Assembly: GCA_019155205.2 (NCBI GenBank)
Contig: JAHNZQ020000308.1
Coordinates: 2,907,866 to 2,971,865 of the forward strand
DNA from: Gracilaria vermiculophylla
Lineage: Eukaryota > Rhodophyta > Florideophyceae > Gracilariales > Gracilariaceae
DNA: 64,000 nt
Reading direction: 5' to 3'
A program made the translations under genes and the position numbers. Below are positions 1-9,157 of the stretch, piece by piece. Within the stretch, counting starts at the first letter, position 1; each line of letters begins with the position of its first letter. A model generated the notes under the pieces. It was not told where the DNA came from and did not search any database. It was given only the letters and a program-made list of their open reading frames with translations.

Positions 1-206
1 CGTCGGGTTGTAAAAGCATTTCCCTGCATTCCCATTCATACAGGTTGTAAAAACAGAGGGTCCTTGGTGATCTTCCCCGGCGGCTGCAAAGGTCGTCGGG
101 TTGTAAAAGCATTTCCCTGCAACCCCATTTGTTCAAGGTCTCCAGGGGCTAGCTTTGGCTACCCCTGGCCAGGTTGTAGAAAGCAAGGCCTTCAGTGGTC
201 TTCCCG
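1..206. repeat. degenerate tandem repeat cut by the window start
   Basis: A 28-base block beginning CGTCGGGTTGTAAAAGCA occurs at 1-28 and again from 94. A second block beginning CAGGTTGTA occurs near 42 and 170 and is followed each time by a similar stretch ending in a TCTTCCC core. A further GGGTTGTAAAA lies near 227. The array is imperfect, about 90-130 bases per step, and may continue upstream of the window. No coding content is apparent. Confidence 0.6.
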
Positions 207-1990
207 TCAGTCTTGACCGGCTGGCGGGTTGTAAAAATCGCCCTGGGTAAGTTACTGCTATCGTACCAACGGCGAAGCGAACTACGCTTCTCTTCATGTA
301 CTAACCGCTCCTTGTTTTCCTTATTCTGCGCCACGCTTGGCGACGCTCAATCGATTGCGCCGGAACTTTGGGAAACAACGAGCGGATTGCACTGGATATA
401 TGCAAAACAACGAGCGCGTTGCGCTCAAACTATGGGCAACAACGCGTGGGAATTTGATATGCACGGTCAACTGCTATCAACCTGGCGGTTCGTCTCCAGT
501 CTTCAAAGCATTGCTTTGCAATAGTGACTTCTTGGATTACATTGGCAGCTCTTAAAGTTGAATTCATTGAATAAACGATTTGCTTGGGTCTAACCCACAT
601 TCATCATTTGTTGAGTCATTGCTGGCTTGTTTTCCATGAAGAAGGCGACGGTCAGATGACGCAAGGGGGTGTATGTGTTTAGTGAAAAGCTAACGGTTGC
701 ACTGTTGGGGATTATCCGGCTTCGTGCCTGTAGCGGGGGTATAGGCGTTGCCATAGTTACGTTACATCGCTGAAGATCCGCGAAAACGAATGGTGTTTTT
801 GTACACTACACGTCAGAGGTCTTTGAGCTGCTCAAGGTCCAGTCAGAGAGTTGAAAAACTGTCTCTGTGTTCACCGAACATGAGACTGTCGGTCGTATTT
901 CAAGGGGAAAACTCATCGTCGCTGCTATCACCACAAATGGCTTTTATGACGGCCTCGTTCAGGAACTCGTTCTAATCATGATTCAACAAAAAAGCAAGTA
1001 GGTTCCCGAGTTGTTTGGAACAAGCTGTATGGGAACCAAGGATTCGCGTCGTCGGGTCTATTGCTACCTATAAGCGAATCTGATTGTCAGTGAGGATGTG
1101 ATTACAAGTCCTGTGGAGCAACCATTTGCTGTCATGGGACAGCTTTGTACGGCCGACGAGATGTACGCTTATGAGAAGGAGGTGCAAAGAGTCACTGGGT
1201 GAAACTGTCTGGGAGGGAAGTGAGACTAATGAACGGAGTGAGGGCTCTGCCTGGGGTCCTCCTTTTTCATACGGGTTCAATGCGGGACCCGAAGCTGTTA
1301 CTGCTGTCAGAAGTTCAGCTTTGAGCCGAAACTATACAAAATGGGATGTCGGGAGTGCGACCTTATCATTGATGGCAACTGGCATTTATTACACTGAGCC
1401 TTAATGGAGAAGGCTAGGCGAGAGGCACACGTTGTGAACACGAGATGCACATGCCCCATAGTTGTCACTACACCTCATTCAGCTAATCAGGCGTTGCTCG
1501 TTCTACTACCATTATGACCATGAACATCTCCAAGATGTTCTCAAGCATGAGCCCTACAAAACATAGCGTACGAACGCGCTGCAGCTACAAGATTTTGAGC
1601 GAGCTTACTGTTGATGCCCTCATGGAGTAGTTTAGCCATCGCACTCATGGGAGAGAGAGAGAGTGAGTGAGTGTGCGTGGGTCCAGAGGACCTGGTTTGT
1701 TAAACATCAGTCATGTTTGCCGACATGAACAACAAATGAAAAACAACGCGTAACATTCCAGAACGCATCCACATCTCCTGAACAAGCGAGCATGGGTGAC
1801 TTACCAAGGTATCAAATACATACAAGCGCTGATTGCAGGCAAAATTATGCTATTGGAACCAGTACAAGTTCAGTATATCGAAACTACGTCTACACAATGA
1901 TCCTCGCAGGAATCACACACGGACTGACTACCTGACGATCATCTTTCGCGCATGTGTTGTGCACATCTCCACACCTTCTGATGTTCGATT
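207..1990. other. intergenic, no gene recognised
   Basis: Only short overlapping reading frames on both strands are present. None shows a recognisable domain or a long biased reading frame. A short AACAACGAGCG motif recurs between about 375 and 450. The segment ends at the 3' end of the minus-strand Rossmann gene. Confidence 0.5.
1649..1675. repeat. GA/GTGA microsatellite
   Basis: An uninterrupted run of GAGAGA changes into GAGTGAGTGAGTGTG. It lies in intergenic DNA. Confidence 0.8.
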
Positions 1991-2734
1991 TCAAAGCTCA
2001 CCCCAGTGACTGTCTCGTGCTTCTCTCACCAGGTTCAGAACATCATCCGTAAACAACTCCTCATATTGGAGGTTCCTTCGCTTGCACGATGGGCCTTTGC
2101 GCAACATTCCCGTCAAAGACGCATGATACTGCATAGCCATGACGAGGTCTTTTTCTGAAACTTCACGATTCCCCCGGCCGTTGGAGCGAGTCACAGGAGT
2201 AGGAACCTTGTATATCGACATGTACGGGGCATAGTCGGCGGCTTCTTCCCTAAGTTTATCCGCAAAATGCTCGAGTTCCCCTCGTACTTTGAAGAACTCG
2301 CTCTTGCTGTGGACATCGGAGTTGACGTGCGACAGAACCGAGAGATGCAACACCCCAAGTTCAAACATCTTTCGAATGAACTGACTGGGTCCGTAGTAAT
2401 TGAAGTGCTTGAAGCGGGTGCGTCCCATGAGGTCGTACGCTCTCTTGTCCGTCATGGACATGCAAAAGGCATAGTCGGCCTCCGCAATGCGGGACAACGT
2501 GCGGTCCAGGTCTCCGAAGCTTGCAATGTGCAGAGCCAACTTGCTCTGCAGCGGGTGAGACAGCTTGTCGAAGTGCGAAGTGAGCTCCGGCACGATGGCG
2601 TGCACCTTTTCTATCTCATCCGATTGAAGGAGATTGTGGGTGAGACGTCGACCAATGTCAGTGTGAGCTGCGCACACGACGGCTATTTTGGGAAAGCCGG
2701 TCATGGGCGGTGGCGGCCGGTTGTAGTCGGTCAT
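1991..2734 (-). CDS. TIP30/HTATIP2-like Rossmann protein lacking YxxxK
   Basis: 247 residues from the ATG at 2734. The open frame runs upstream to 2872, but those codons are low-complexity R/P/A and look like leader. Residues 15-45 form the first beta-alpha unit of an atypical short-chain dehydrogenase (IAVVCAAHTDIG). A GDLDRTL...DYAFC segment and LSHVNSDVHSKSEFFKVRGELE-type block follow, matching the HTATIP2 order of second strand, CxG strand and KGExE helix. Seen directly: the glycine-rich motif is degenerate (AAHTDIG in place of GASGxxG) and the YxxxK pair is replaced by F147 and R151. In the family, YxxxK is needed for oxidoreductase activity, so I infer a binding or scaffold role. A diverged paralogue lies at 11819-14041. 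The upstream side shares a GC-rich 1-kb region with the divergent gene at 3752. Confidence 0.75.
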   Translation of the reverse strand: MTDYNRPPPPMTGFPKIAVVCAAHTDIGRRLTHNLLQSDEIEKVHAIVPELTSHFDKLSHPLQSKLALHIASFGDLDRTLSRIAEADYAFCMSMTDKRAYDLMGRTRFKHFNYYGPSQFIRKMFELGVLHLSVLSHVNSDVHSKSEFFKVRGELEHFADKLREEAADYAPYMSIYKVPTPVTRSNGRGNREVSEKDLVMAMQYHASLTGMLRKGPSCKRRNLQYEELFTDDVLNLVREARDSHWGEL

Positions 2735-3751
2735 TGTGGGGGCGTCCAATTGGGGCGGGTGGACTGGTGCACGCCTGCGCGGTGAGCGGGTAGGCGCAGC
2801 CCGAACGCGAGTGCTCGCGGGAGGGCGGGCGTGCGCGAGCGACGGACGAGTGCGCCGCAGGAAGAGGAGCACTGTGCCAAAATGCGGGAGGCATGGGCGG
2901 ATTTTTCACGCCGCTGTCTGCTGCAGTGGGTGTCACCGTTGGAGCGCATCTCCAGGGCGTCGCCATCTGAGGCGGTCGTCCGCCACGCGCATCATGATGC
3001 CGAGGACAGACCGGCGGTTCTTCCCGACGCGGCTGCGGCGCCGGTGGAGTGCATGCAAGCGCACAACGGGGCGGGCGTGGTCAGTATGGCGAGCGCGCCA
3101 GGGGCGTCCACCTGGGCTTGGGTTTGGTTGTGAACTGTGTGCGTTAGGTGGCCTGCGTTGTCGTTTTGCGGAAAGCGATGTTCCACGCAGAGTGGCTACG
3201 CGCGCAGAACACAGACACGCGGCCATGTCGACAATTACCGCTGGAGCCAGAGGCGCGGCCATGTCGACAAACTGAGGTTAGCGTTGCTTGTGCAGATGGG
3301 CGTGAAGACCAGGAAAGTGTGCTGCGGGGGTTGCAAACTGGCTAGAGAGAACTCAGCCATAGCTAGTCGCGTCGCCAAGTTTGGCTACAGGTCGGCGATG
3401 CAGCGGGGCGGCGCGCACGCAGTCACAGCAAGGGACGGAAGGAGGCGCAGTGCGGCTGGACCATTCGACGAACACTGGCGCAACGCGCTCGCAGAGCTCG
3501 CGCGACTGCCACTTGGACTGCGCGCGCACCACCGCATGCTTCCCAAACAGCATCGCCACCGGCCGGCGAGGATGGCGAGGCGCGCCGCGCCGCGGCATCA
3601 AGGCCGCGTCACAGTACAGGCGGGGCGCAACGTCGCCGGCAGCGGCCACGGCTGCGCGGCCCAGGGCGCGGCGCGCGCCCGCTGACAACACGCGTGACAC
3701 GCGCCGCGCGCTCCGGCAGCCATTCAGTGACAGCCTTAGTTTGCGGTGGCG
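2735..3751. other. GC-rich divergent intergenic region
   Basis: About 1 kb between the start codons of the minus-strand Rossmann gene and the plus-strand gene at 3752, so probably a two-way promoter. It is rich in CpG and has overlapping open frames in many phases, as expected from stop-poor GC-rich DNA. A 16-base direct repeat (GCGGCCATGTCGACAA) occurs at about 3220 and 3256. I see no TATA box. Confidence 0.5.
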
Positions 3752-4912
3752 ATGGCTGCCGCGGCGCGACGCGCGCCGCCGGGGCGCCAGCCTGCGCCCG
3801 CTCCGCCCGCCATGTCGTTCCACAGCGGGCGCGTGCGCGTGCGCCGCGCGCCGCCGGCGCAGCCACCGCCGCCGCCGCCGCCGCGCGCGGCCAGCGCCGC
3901 GTCGCGCTCGGACAGCGACGGCGACGGCGACGGCGACGACGACGGCGGCGCGGCGCGCAGCGCGCGCGCCGCGCGGCGCCACTCGGCGCGGTGCCTGCTG
4001 GCGCGGCGCGGCTCGGCGCGGCGCTCGGCGCGGCGCAGCAGCTCGGCGCCGCGGCCGCCGCACGCGCGGGGCGGCGTGCAGCTGCTGGCGCCGCTGCTGC
4101 GCGGCGACGCGACGCTGCGGCTGCTGGTGCGCGCGGTGCAGCTGCCGCGGCGGCGGCGCGCGTGGGCGGTGGCCGTGCACACGGCGGCGTCGCGCAGCGC
4201 GCAGTGGCGGCGCGTGGGCGCGCTGAGCGCGGCGCCGGCCGTGCTGGCGCTGCCGTGCACGCCCGAGCAGGTCGCCACGCGCCTGCTGCGCCTGTGCGTG
4301 TACCGCCGCCTGCGCGACGGCTCGCTGGGCGCCGAGTTGGGCTTCTGCATCGTGCGCGCCGCCACGGTTGTGGGCGGCTGCGATTGGCGCGGCGACGAGT
4401 GCTACGAGGCGCAGCTGCAGTGCGACGCCGTGGGCGGGCGCGACTGCGGCGTGGTGCAGCTGGCCGCGGCGCCGGCGCCGGCGTGCGCGCGCAGCGGCGC
4501 GCTGTCCGTGCGCGTCACGGCCGGCATCTCCATGCTCAAGGAGGTGCGCGGCTGCTGCATGCAGCTGTGGCGCGTGGCCGACCGCCGCGGCATGCTGGTG
4601 GCGGAGCGCGGCGGCGGCAGCGACGGCTTCGAGCGCGTGCACGTGGCGGCGGACTTGCTGTGGTTCGGCGCCGGTTGCGAGAACAGCGTGACGGTGCGGC
4701 TGCAGTTCGTGAGGAAGTGGTGGAGGAAGCGCTTCGTGATGGGGCGGCTGGACATTTCCGTGGCGCAGATGCGACGGCTGCGCGAGGGCGACCTGCTCAA
4801 GATGCGGTGGATGCAGTCGCCCGCGAGCGTGGAGGGCGTGCGCTGCGCAGTGGTGGACCGCGTGGTGCTGGGCGATCAGGGGGCCGCGCTGGAGCTGCGG
4901 CTGAGCCGGTGA
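3752..4912 (+). CDS. GC-rich protein with possible tandem C2-like domains
   Basis: 386 residues from ATG 3752; a second in-frame Met is at codon 21. Residues 1-105 are low complexity: proline runs, an SDSDGDGDGDDD acidic tract (about 52-64) and Arg/Ser/Ala stretches. From about 108 the sequence becomes ordered, with alternating strands. Residues about 110-205 (LRLLVRAVQLPRR, later LRLCVYRRLRDGSLG) and about 250-345 (SVTVRLQFVRKW, then FVMGRLDISVAQM) resemble two C2 beta-sandwiches, the second ending like the copine C2 strand 'xxIGExxxxxxEL'. No von Willebrand A domain follows, so it would be shorter than a copine. Codon third positions are almost all G or C. The coding call is supported by the ordered, non-repetitive C-terminal half; the C2 call is tentative. 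Confidence 0.55.
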   Translation: MAAAARRAPPGRQPAPAPPAMSFHSGRVRVRRAPPAQPPPPPPPRAASAASRSDSDGDGDGDDDGGAARSARAARRHSARCLLARRGSARRSARRSSSAPRPPHARGGVQLLAPLLRGDATLRLLVRAVQLPRRRRAWAVAVHTAASRSAQWRRVGALSAAPAVLALPCTPEQVATRLLRLCVYRRLRDGSLGAELGFCIVRAATVVGGCDWRGDECYEAQLQCDAVGGRDCGVVQLAAAPAPACARSGALSVRVTAGISMLKEVRGCCMQLWRVADRRGMLVAERGGGSDGFERVHVAADLLWFGAGCENSVTVRLQFVRKWWRKRFVMGRLDISVAQMRRLREGDLLKMRWMQSPASVEGVRCAVVDRVVLGDQGAALELRLSR

Positions 4913-5440
4913 CGGTGGGCGGCGAGCGAGGCACGTTTGGAGAGCGTGGTGGCGGCGAGGAGCGGCGCGTGCATGACGGATGGAATGACGGATCGAGCTG
5001 CTTGAGTGCGGACGTGGGTGGGCACGGGCCACCGGGCTCGCGGGTACGCACGGAAAGGTTGGCAAAGTTTGGTCGCCGTGACGGATGGAGGTGGTTGGGC
5101 TCGGTTAGCCGCTGTTGGACACGCGAGTCAATTTGGGGGCGGAAATGAGCGGCGCGTCGATGCCGGATGGAGGTGGTCTGGGACGACTACCCGCTCGTGG
5201 GGATACGCTCGGAGAGGTTGGCGGCCGGCAAAGAGCGGCGCACCGATGACGTGCCGCGCTCGATGCGGGGGGACGAGGACGGGCACGAGCGGTGGACTGG
5301 CGGACACGCGCGCCAAGTTTGGTGGCGGAAATGCGCGACGCGTCGGTAACGGACGGAGGTGGTTGAGGACGGTTATACGCTCGTGTGGATACGCACGTAG
5401 AGTTCAACGGCAGCAAAGAGCGGCGCGCCGACGCTGCAGC
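4913..5440. repeat. imperfect ~185-bp tandem repeats, G-rich
   Basis: A unit containing GACACGCG, an AA(G)TTTGG(T)GGCGGAAATG core, ACGGAGGTGGTT, CGCTCGTG(T)GGATACGC and GCAAAGAGCGGCGC starts at about 5118 and again at about 5303. A partial, more diverged copy sits near 5020-5110 (TTGGCAAAGTTTGGTCGCC, GGATGGAGGTGGTTGG). The array directly follows the stop of the 3752-4912 gene. I see no gene in it. Confidence 0.6.
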
Positions 5441-5661
5441 GTGTTGCTCGCGGCGGCGTTCACGGGCGCGGCGATGCGCCGCCAATGGCGGCGGCAGCAG
5501 CTGCGGAGCGTGCGACGGTGTGGCCGCGCGCGGCGGCCACGTGGCGGCGGCGTGTTGCACGCGGTGCGCTGTGCCAAATATGGCACACGGCGGCGCGCGC
5601 CGCGCTGCCGACGTGCTGTAATTGCCACGCGCCACGGGGAGCGGCCGCGGGGCAGGCGTCC
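5441..5661. other. GC-rich intergenic DNA
   Basis: Very CpG-rich sequence between the degenerate repeat array and the GGCCGGC array. Long overlapping frames are open on both strands through lack of stops, with arginine/alanine-only translations; no domain is visible. Confidence 0.4.
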
Positions 5662-5733
5662 CGCGGCCGACGGCCGGCGGCCGACGGCCGGCGGCCGGCG
5701 GCCGGCGGCCGGCGGTCGGCGGCCGGCGGTCGT
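5662..5733. repeat. GGCCGGC heptamer array
   Basis: About ten imperfect copies of a 7-base GC-only unit (GGCCGGC, with GACGGCC and GGTCGGC variants) lie head to tail in the GC-rich gap between two genes. The unit is close to a palindrome. Confidence 0.8.
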
Positions 5734-5884
5734 TGGCCGCGCGCGGCGCGGGGAGGGGGGGCGGAGGCAAGGCGAGCACTGTGGCGCGCGCGCGCGGCGC
5801 GGCGCGGCAGCACAGCGAAAGCAGTCAGAGTAAGAATACAACTATTGTTTACAATCAGCAGTTAGACGGCAGCGCGCGCGACGT

Positions 5885-6049
5885 TCATACGGCGTACAGC
5901 GGCGCGGACTGCGTGGAGAAGACGGGGATGCGGATGACGGGCTCGCGCGCGCCCTTGTGCTTCTTCTTGAGTTTGCGCGGCTTGCCGCCGTTGTTGAGCT
6001 TCTTGGGCGCCGCGGCGGGCGGCCAGTGCTTGCCCAGAAACGAGCGCAT
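5885..6049 (-). CDS. small basic protein of 54 residues
   Basis: An uninterrupted 54-codon frame from ATG 6049 (purine at -3) to TGA at 5885-5887. The product begins MRSFLGKHWPP, has a lysine-rich centre (KPRKLKKKHKGAR, about residues 23-35) and ends in an ordered tail VIRIPVFSTQSAP near the C terminus. Lys is AAG in eight of nine cases, Leu is CTC or CTG, and no rare codon appears. A TATA box (CTATATAAG) lies 100 bases upstream on the same strand, and the DNA after the stop turns abruptly AT-rich, as a 3' UTR would. I do not recognise the family. A small ribosome-associated or nucleic-acid-binding role would fit the charge, but that is a guess. The promoter and biased codons support a real gene. 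Confidence 0.6.
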   Translation of the reverse strand: MRSFLGKHWPPAAAPKKLNNGGKPRKLKKKHKGAREPVIRIPVFSTQSAPLYAV

Positions 6050-6148
6050 TTCGCGCGCACAGTGCAGTGTCGAGGAGCGCGGCGCACGACGACGGTCGTG
6101 TCAGAGACGGCGCCGGCTCTCGCCCGCGCTCGCGAGTCTCCGTCCCGC

Positions 6149-6157
6149 CTTATATAG
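6149..6157 (-). promoter_or_regulatory. TATA box of the small basic protein gene
   Basis: CTATATAAG read on the minus strand, embedded in otherwise GC-only sequence. A start of transcription about 30 bases downstream would give a 5' UTR of about 70 bases before ATG 6049. Confidence 0.6.
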
Positions 6158-6584
6158 CGCCAGCGTGCCAGCGCGACGGCCCATGTTCGCGAGTCAGCTC
6201 GCGAGCCACGTGGTCGGCACGCGTCTCGCCGCTGCACCGCTGCACCGCGCCACCTCGCCACCACGCCACTCCACCACACCGCCACACCGCCACACCGCAG
6301 CGGAACTCGCGCCAACGCGAGCTGCGCCTGGCGCCCACCGCGCACGTTAGGCTCGGCGTTGAGCTTTGCGCGCGGCGCGCCGCCTACGATGCAGTGCCGC
6401 CCGCGCCGTGCGCCTCGCGCCCCGAGTCGTGCAACGATTTCGCCCCGGCGCGGCCCGAAACCGCAGCCGCGCTCTACTTCGCCTGCGTACGTGCCGTCGC
6501 TCCACGGCGCTTCGACCACCGCCTCTCGCTCCCGCCGCCCCCCCCGTCGCCACCACCCTACATAAGCGCGGTGCCGTCGCCATC
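6158..6584. other. divergent promoter region with CACCGC repeats
   Basis: The gap between the TATA box of the minus-strand small gene and the start of the plus-strand PWWP gene. It is GC-rich, with CCACC/CACACCGC short repeats at about 6245-6300. Frames are open on both strands because stops are rare; they show no domain. Confidence 0.45.
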
Positions 6585-8717
6585 ATGGCTACGCGCCGCG
6601 CCCCTCTGTCGCGCCCGCTCTCCTTCATCCCCGTCCACAGCCGAACGCGCGTCCGCAACGTGCGCACCCCCCACGCCGTCCTCATCCGTCCATCCTCGCC
6701 GCACCGCCGCCCGCGCTCCCTCGCCTACGCACGCTCCCATCCCCCCCCGCCCACGTCCCCTCCCTTCCACGCCCCCGCCTCCGCCCCCAGCCACCGATCG
6801 AACATCCGTTCCTGCTCCACCCCCAAGTCCCCCATGCTTGTTCCATCGCCCCCCGCTCCCCCGCCCGCCCCCCCACCCCCCGCTGCCGAAGCGCACCCCC
6901 TCGACCGCCACACCAGTCGTCTCCCCCCGCTCCGCTCGCAGCCCGCCGTCCTGCTTTCCACCCACCTTCCCTCCACCCACTCCGAATCTGCCCAACCTTC
7001 CACCCCGTCCTCGCCGAACCCGGCCTCCTCGCCCACCCCCACGTCCCCGCTGCGCACCGCCTCACCGCAACCCTCCAGTCACTCCGCCATCGAACCACAG
7101 CCCTGCTCTTCAAGCGCTTTCACGCCCCACTCCTCGCCCGCTCCCGCGCCCCCGCGCCTCTCGCCCCAACCCCCCACCGACAGGCTCCGCTTCCGTCCGG
7201 GCGATCTCGTCTTGTGCCGCTACTACAACTACCCCGTGTGGCCAGCCGTCGTGGCCATCACGCACCAACCAGCGTCCAGAGGGCGCTACTTCACCATGCG
7301 GCCCACGCGCGCTGGCGACGACGCCGTCATGGCCTACTGGGTCACCTTCGCCGGCGAGACCGTCGGCGGATGGATTCGCACCGACTGCATCGTTCCCTAC
7401 CACCCCGCCTACGCCGCTCAAATTGAGTCCCGCTCCAACGTCGCCATCTACCGAGACTGCCGCCGCGCCATGCGCGTTGCCGAACAACACTACAACAAAT
7501 CGCCCTCCCGCTTCGGCTTCCAGCAGCAGGACATGCTGCGAGTCCTGCACCTCTCCAGCATTCCTCTCAACCAGTTTGTCGACATGAAGAGCCAAGACAC
7601 CGAGGCCGATGTCGAATCCGAGCCCCCTCGCTACGCAAACGAGCAAACGTCCTACGTGCAACCCACGTCCGAAAGCACCCGCGCGCACAGCGAAATCCAC
7701 CCAGTGCAAACCCCTCCCCCCCAGCGCTTCGGAGGCCGCGTTCTGAGGCCCAGAGCGGTAAAAGTCGAGAGCCAGCCGCTGCCACGCCGCGTCTTGCCCC
7801 CGAGAAAGTCCAAGTCTCGCACGCTCCATGGTAAGGCCTTCTCCAGATATGATGATCAACAGAAAACCGCCGACGATGCTGCGCCGCCCACACCCAAAAA
7901 GTGCGAACCACGAGAGATCAAAGTGACCACTGCAAACGCTGCCACCGCGCCAACTGCAAGAAGACGCCCCATAAGCACGAAAGCCGCGGCGCCCAAGGCG
8001 CAAAATGCACGCGCGTCGCTGCCGCCGTCCTCAAGGAAGACAGACACTGCGCTTGTTCTAGCACCTGTCGCTTGCCGTCAGCGCGGACGCGCGCGAAAAC
8101 GCCCGTTGCTCGGGCAGAAGCAGCCGGTTTCTTCGAGGATTACCAAGCCAGAACCAACCGTTAGTTCGCAGGTAGTCGTGAAGATGGAACCGGAGGACGC
8201 TTTGACTCATATACCTGCTCAACTGTCTTCCTGGCGGCAGTTCCGACGAAAACGGCGCGGAAGGCATCGGAAGGTTGCACCATCGCCAGAGCCTGCGGTT
8301 TCGGAGGTGCGAGAGAAACCGACCCAAGTCCTCGACAGAATGCAAAGGAGAATCCGTAGGCAAGAGAAGCAAATACTGCTCTTGTCTCAGCAGCATAGGT
8401 CCAACAACACCGGGGCAAGTCCATCTGCGGGTCATAGTGCTTTGCCATCAATAAGCGTCCTCACAAAAACCACAGATCCGAAAACAATCAGGGCGCAAAC
8501 GGAGCGATTTGTGCAGAAACTGCTCAACTTCCAGAGATTATCTGTGCAACTTGCTGTTGAAGCAGAACGTTTCCAGGAGGCACAAAAAAATTGCGAGGCC
8601 GCGTGGAAGTCAGTAGTCGAGGAAGGCCGAGCCACAGAACAGCAAGCCATGGAACTGGAAGCATTCATAGCCAAGCTGCCGGGCTTGACGCAGTTCCTCC
8701 GTTCTGTTAGAATGTAA
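6585..8717 (+). CDS. PWWP-domain chromatin protein
   Basis: 710 residues from ATG 6585 (context GCCATCATGG). Residues 1-195 are proline/serine-rich and disordered. Residues about 200-290 form a PWWP domain: FRPGDLVLCRYYNYPVWPAVV with PVWP at the signature position, then YWVTFAGETVGGWIRTDCIVPY, the usual beta-barrel plus aromatic cage strands. PWWP domains bind methylated histone tails together with DNA, in the nucleus. The middle (about 380-600) is basic, with RKR/PRKSK clusters that could serve as nuclear signals. The last 100 residues (QTERFVQKLLNFQRLSVQL onward) are predicted helical or coiled coil. Composition shifts from extremely GC-rich at the 5' end to ordinary at the 3' end within one reading frame. 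Partner proteins cannot be told from the sequence. Confidence 0.85.
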   Translation: MATRRAPLSRPLSFIPVHSRTRVRNVRTPHAVLIRPSSPHRRPRSLAYARSHPPPPTSPPFHAPASAPSHRSNIRSCSTPKSPMLVPSPPAPPPAPPPPAAEAHPLDRHTSRLPPLRSQPAVLLSTHLPSTHSESAQPSTPSSPNPASSPTPTSPLRTASPQPSSHSAIEPQPCSSSAFTPHSSPAPAPPRLSPQPPTDRLRFRPGDLVLCRYYNYPVWPAVVAITHQPASRGRYFTMRPTRAGDDAVMAYWVTFAGETVGGWIRTDCIVPYHPAYAAQIESRSNVAIYRDCRRAMRVAEQHYNKSPSRFGFQQQDMLRVLHLSSIPLNQFVDMKSQDTEADVESEPPRYANEQTSYVQPTSESTRAHSEIHPVQTPPPQRFGGRVLRPRAVKVESQPLPRRVLPPRKSKSRTLHGKAFSRYDDQQKTADDAAPPTPKKCEPREIKVTTANAATAPTARRRPISTKAAAPKAQNARASLPPSSRKTDTALVLAPVACRQRGRARKRPLLGQKQPVSSRITKPEPTVSSQVVVKMEPEDALTHIPAQLSSWRQFRRKRRGRHRKVAPSPEPAVSEVREKPTQVLDRMQRRIRRQEKQILLLSQQHRSNNTGASPSAGHSALPSISVLTKTTDPKTIRAQTERFVQKLLNFQRLSVQLAVEAERFQEAQKNCEAAWKSVVEEGRATEQQAMELEAFIAKLPGLTQFLRSVRM

Positions 8718-9157
8718 TATGCAAATACCGCTTGTGAACCTCACTATTTCATAAGATTTCATAGTATTTCTTGACTGACCTGACCAAACAAATGAATACT
8801 GCAAGCAAATGATTCTCATGCAGAGAATATGGCAAGTTTTTCCATGGCACCTCTCTGCATCGTGCACAAACCAGTGAAAAGCTGGCGTCTGTGCGGGTTT
8901 GGGCATCTCTCAGTGCTCCACCCCGCGCTTTAGCTCGAAAGTGAACACTGAGGAAATCACAGGCTGATGGCGAGGCTGCTAGAGGGCAACTTAATCATCG
9001 ATCCCACAGCTGAGGAGAGGCTCGAATAAAGCAATACGTTGATGGACACTGGAATAATGATTCAATGCTATCCCCCTTTTCTCTTGATGTGTGGGTCAAA
9101 TCGATGAAGAGTTCACAGATAAAGCATAAAATGGCTGCATAACTTTGAAGTGGCCTT
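8718..9157. other. convergent 3' ends, AATAAA at 9025-9030
   Basis: The PWWP gene (plus) and the START-like gene (minus) converge here. AATAAA at 9025-9030 on the plus strand, about 310 bases after the PWWP stop, is a candidate polyadenylation signal. Nothing else is recognised. Confidence 0.45.

Noticed and set aside
1..206. CRISPR array
   Set aside because: Repeats are imperfect and unevenly spaced, with no conserved spacer length, and the genome is eukaryotic.
3353..5065. 570-codon minus-strand frame in the GC-rich island
   Set aside because: Low-complexity His/Arg/Ala/Pro translation, opposite the better supported gene at 3752-4912. Stop codons are rare here on both strands because of GC content.
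6067..7587. 506-codon plus-strand frame overlapping the PWWP gene
   Set aside because: Pro/Ser/Arg low-complexity translation out of frame with the PWWP domain. It is a shadow of C-rich DNA.
7110..8003. 297-codon minus-strand frame opposite the PWWP gene
   Set aside because: Antisense shadow of the PWWP coding sequence, with no domain and no promoter.
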